Positions 61,720 to 64,000 of a DNA stretch of 64,000 nucleotides are shown one piece after another (position 1 is the stretch's first letter; each line of letters starts with the position of its first letter). A program made the position numbers and the translations under genes. Source of the DNA: Massilia sp. BSC265 (GTDB lineage: Bacteria > Pseudomonadota > Gammaproteobacteria > Burkholderiales > Burkholderiaceae_D); the NCBI RefSeq assembly GCF_000740675.1, contig NZ_JPXI01000039.1, forward strand, positions 62,001 through 126,000, read 5' to 3'. The notes beneath the pieces are model-generated. The model was not told where the DNA came from. It ran no database searches and saw only the letters and a program-made list of their open reading frames with translations.

Positions 61720-64000
61720 CCGCTGTCCCCGCCTACACGGTCGCAGTACGGGCCCTGTGCGAGTTCACCGCCAAGCAGGGCGACCTCGACCTGCGCTTCA
61801 CGCCCTCGCCCACCGCCCTGGAAGGTATCGCCGGGCATGCGGTCGTGACCGGCCGGCGCGGCCCGAACTACCGCACCGAGGTATCGCTCGAAGGCAGCTG
61901 GGGCGACCTGCACGTGCGCGGTCGCGCCGACGGCTACGATCCGGACCAGAACCTGGTCGAAGAGATCAAGACCCACCGCGGCAAGTTCTCGTCCATCCCC
62001 GACAACCACCGACACCTGCACTGGGCCCAGCTGCGGGTCTACGGCCACCTGCTGTGCCGCCAGCTCGGACTCGAGACAATCAACCTCGCCCTGGTCTATT
62101 ACGACATCGGTAACGGCCAGGAAACCGTGCTGCGCGAGACCCAGGATGCGTCCGCCCTGTCCGCCCTGTTCATTGGGCTCTGCGAACGTTTTTCAAGCTG
62201 GGCGGCGCAGGAAGCGGCGCACCGCGCCGCACGCGACACGGCCCTGGGCACGCTGCGCTTCCCGCATGCGGATTTCCGCCCGGGTCAGCGCCAGCTCGCG
62301 GAAAACGTCTACCGCGCCAATACCAGCGGCCGCTGCCTGCTGGCGCAGGCGCCGACCGGCATCGGCAAGACCATCGGCAGCCTGTTCCCCGTGCTGCGGG
62401 CGATGCCGGGGGAAGGCCTGGACAAGGTGTTCTTTCTGGCCGCGAAGACGCCAGGCCGGCGCCTTGCGCTGGACGCCGCCGCCAGCCTCGGCGCCGGCGC
62501 CACGATCCCCCTGCGCGTACTCGAGCTCACGGCGCGCGACAAGGCCTGCGAGCACCCGGACAAGGCCTGCCAGGGCGACGCCTGCCCGCTGGCGAGAGGC
62601 TTCTACGACCGCCTGCCGGCGGCGCGCGCGGCAGCAAGCCAGGTGGCCATGCTGGACCGCGAAGCCCTGCGCGACATCGGGCTCGCGCACGAGGTTTGCC
62701 CCTACTACCTGGGCAGCGAAATGGCGCGCTGGTCCGACATGGTGGTGGGCGACTACAACTATTACTTCGATGGCAGCGCGATGCTCTACGCCCTGGCGCT
62801 GGAACGGGGCTGGAAGGCCAGCGTGCTGGTCGACGAAGCCCACAACATGGTGTCGCGGGCCCGCTCCATGTACAGCGCGGAACTGCAGCGCGGCCAGCTG
62901 CGCGCCGCGCGCGCCAACGCACCGGGAGTCGTCAAGAAAGCCCTGGAACGGGTCGGCCGCGCCTGGAGCAAGGTCGACAAGGAGGCGCCACTGCCCCAGG
63001 CGCCCTACCAGGTATTGCCCGAGGTCCCGGGCATCCTGCTGGACGCCCTGCACAACGCCACCAGCACCGTCAACGACTTCCTGGTGGAGTTTCCCGGCCC
63101 GCTCGACCCGGAACTGCAGCGCTTCCATTTCGATGCCCTGGGATTCCTGCGCCTGGCCGAATCCTTTGGCGACCATTCGCTGTGCGACCTGGCGCGCAGC
63201 GGCGTCAAGGACTCGGCCATCAGCATCCGCAACGTGGTGCCGGCGCCTTTTCTCGCGCCGCGTTTCGCGCTGGCCCGCTCCGTGACCCTGTTCTCGGCCA
63301 CGCTCAGCCCCTGGCATTATTTCTGCGACCTGCTCGGCATGCCGCCCGACACCGCCTGGGCCGACGTGGCCTCGCCTTTCAGCGCCAGCCAGCTCGAGGT
63401 CCACATCGCCGGCGATATCTCGACTCGCTACCAGCACCGCACCGGCTCGCTGCGGCCGATTGCAAACCTGGTCGCGCGCCAGTACCTGGAACGCCCCGGC
63501 AACTACCTGGCATTCTTCAGCAGCTTCGATTACCTGGAACAGGTGCTGGAAGTGCTCCAGGCCCGCCATCCGGAGGTGCCGGCCTGGCGCCAGGAGCGGC
63601 GCATGAGCGAGCCGGAGCGGGCCGCCTTCCTCGAGCGCTTCACGCCGGGCGGCCGCGGCGTCGGCTTCGCGGTGCTGGGCGGCTCCTTCGGCGAAGGCAT
63701 CGACCTGCCGGGAGAGCGCCTGATCGGCGCCTTCGTGGCCACGCTCGGCCTGCCGCAGGTGAACCCGGTGAACGAGCAGCTGCGCGAACGGATGCAGGCG
63801 ATGTTCGGAGCCGGCTACGATTACACCTACCTGTATCCCGGCATGCAGAAGGTGGTGCAGGCCGCGGGGCGCGTGATCCGCACGGAGCTCGATCGTGGCG
63901 TGGTCTGGCTGATCGACGACCGCTTCGGACGGCCCGAAGTGCGCGCCCTGTTGCCGGGGTGGTGGGACGTGGATGCCGCCCGCATTGGCGCCGGCGGCTA
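61716..64000 (+). CDS. XPD/DinG-like DNA helicase with N-terminal Cas4-like nuclease region (partial at right edge)
   Basis: The frame is open for 761 codons and ends with the bases TA, perhaps the first two of a stop codon. The start is TTG at 61716, overlapping the FAN1 stop (TTGA), with GGAG upstream. The first 150 residues look like a PD-(D/E)xK nuclease (RADGYDPD, LVEEIKTHRGK). The helicase part has Walker A APTGIGKTIG, four cysteines suited to an Fe-S cluster (CEHPDKACQGDACP and EVCPYY), the DEAH box LVDEAHNMV, and late motifs GGSFGEGIDLPG and AAGRVIRTELDRG. It probably unwinds DNA 5'-3' alongside FAN1. Confidence 0.88.
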   Translation, partial: MTAVPAYTVAVRALCEFTAKQGDLDLRFTPSPTALEGIAGHAVVTGRRGPNYRTEVSLEGSWGDLHVRGRADGYDPDQNLVEEIKTHRGKFSSIPDNHRHLHWAQLRVYGHLLCRQLGLETINLALVYYDIGNGQETVLRETQDASALSALFIGLCERFSSWAAQEAAHRAARDTALGTLRFPHADFRPGQRQLAENVYRANTSGRCLLAQAPTGIGKTIGSLFPVLRAMPGEGLDKVFFLAAKTPGRRLALDAAASLGAGATIPLRVLELTARDKACEHPDKACQGDACPLARGFYDRLPAARAAASQVAMLDREALRDIGLAHEVCPYYLGSEMARWSDMVVGDYNYYFDGSAMLYALALERGWKASVLVDEAHNMVSRARSMYSAELQRGQLRAARANAPGVVKKALERVGRAWSKVDKEAPLPQAPYQVLPEVPGILLDALHNATSTVNDFLVEFPGPLDPELQRFHFDALGFLRLAESFGDHSLCDLARSGVKDSAISIRNVVPAPFLAPRFALARSVTLFSATLSPWHYFCDLLGMPPDTAWADVASPFSASQLEVHIAGDISTRYQHRTGSLRPIANLVARQYLERPGNYLAFFSSFDYLEQVLEVLQARHPEVPAWRQERRMSEPERAAFLERFTPGGRGVGFAVLGGSFGEGIDLPGERLIGAFVATLGLPQVNPVNEQLRERMQAMFGAGYDYTYLYPGMQKVVQAAGRVIRTELDRGVVWLIDDRFGRPEVRALLPGWWDVDAARIGAGG

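Noticed and set aside
62193-63569. 458-codon minus-strand ORF
   Set aside because: Antisense to the helicase, which has clear Walker A, DEAH and later helicase motifs.

Overview
The window is high-GC, gene-dense chromosome from a betaproteobacterium. The best fit is an Oxalobacteraceae member of the Massilia/Telluria/Duganella group. The evidence is the housekeeping order lysC, tRNA-Ser, tilS, accA, alkA-like, cysS, ppiA/ppiB, lpxH, together with rnr-rlmB, a phasin, a DUF3138-type porin, many LysR regulators and the codon bias. This assignment is inference from protein resemblance; no 16S gene is present. No insertion sequence, prophage or CRISPR array was seen.

Layout. 1-12.9 kb is accessory metabolism: an APC permease, an EutR-like AraC regulator and an aldehyde dehydrogenase; tyrS behind a probable tyrosine-codon leader/attenuator; a chemoreceptor; a Bcr/CflA exporter divergent from an HpaR-like MarR regulator; and an uncharacterised operon (MBL-fold protein, FAD monooxygenase, DUF2783) divergent from a LysR gene. 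13.1-30.2 kb reads as one catabolic island: MocR/GabR-like regulator, gabT, gabD, glutamate dehydrogenase, PuuB-like amine oxidase, guanidinobutyrase, aldehyde dehydrogenase, cupin, a complete PotFGHI-type importer, a porin and a LysR. Together these could import a polyamine or agmatine-like compound and carry it through 4-guanidinobutyrate and GABA to succinate, with glutamate dehydrogenase recycling the glutamate. 30.1-36.3 kb holds another LysR, a degenerate HAD-like protein, an NDH-2 remnant, and the homogentisate genes hmgA-fahA with their LysR and a TetR gene.

36.3-37.0 kb is a low-coding stretch ending at tRNA-Ser(GCU). 37.2-45.4 kb is core housekeeping. 45.5-49.1 kb holds an orphan MqsA-like antitoxin and a YtrA-type GntR/ABC operon with a short upstream ORF. 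49.1-54.0 kb carries yceH, cysE, rlmB and rnr, followed by four tandem tRNA-Leu(CAG) genes behind one strong promoter. 55-59 kb has DUF1444, a CueR-like regulator, a phasin, and a type VI secretion remnant (whole tssA plus only the C-terminal end of tssH/clpV). The right edge carries a FAN1-type VRR-NUC nuclease translationally coupled to an XPD/DinG-like helicase with an N-terminal Cas4-like nuclease region.

Most interesting items: the tyrS leader peptide with mutually exclusive hairpins, one of which covers the tyrS ribosome binding site; the FAN1-helicase/nuclease pair; the MBL/FAD/DUF2783 operon whose MBL protein has lost one metal site; and the truncated clpV that has acquired a good ribosome binding site.
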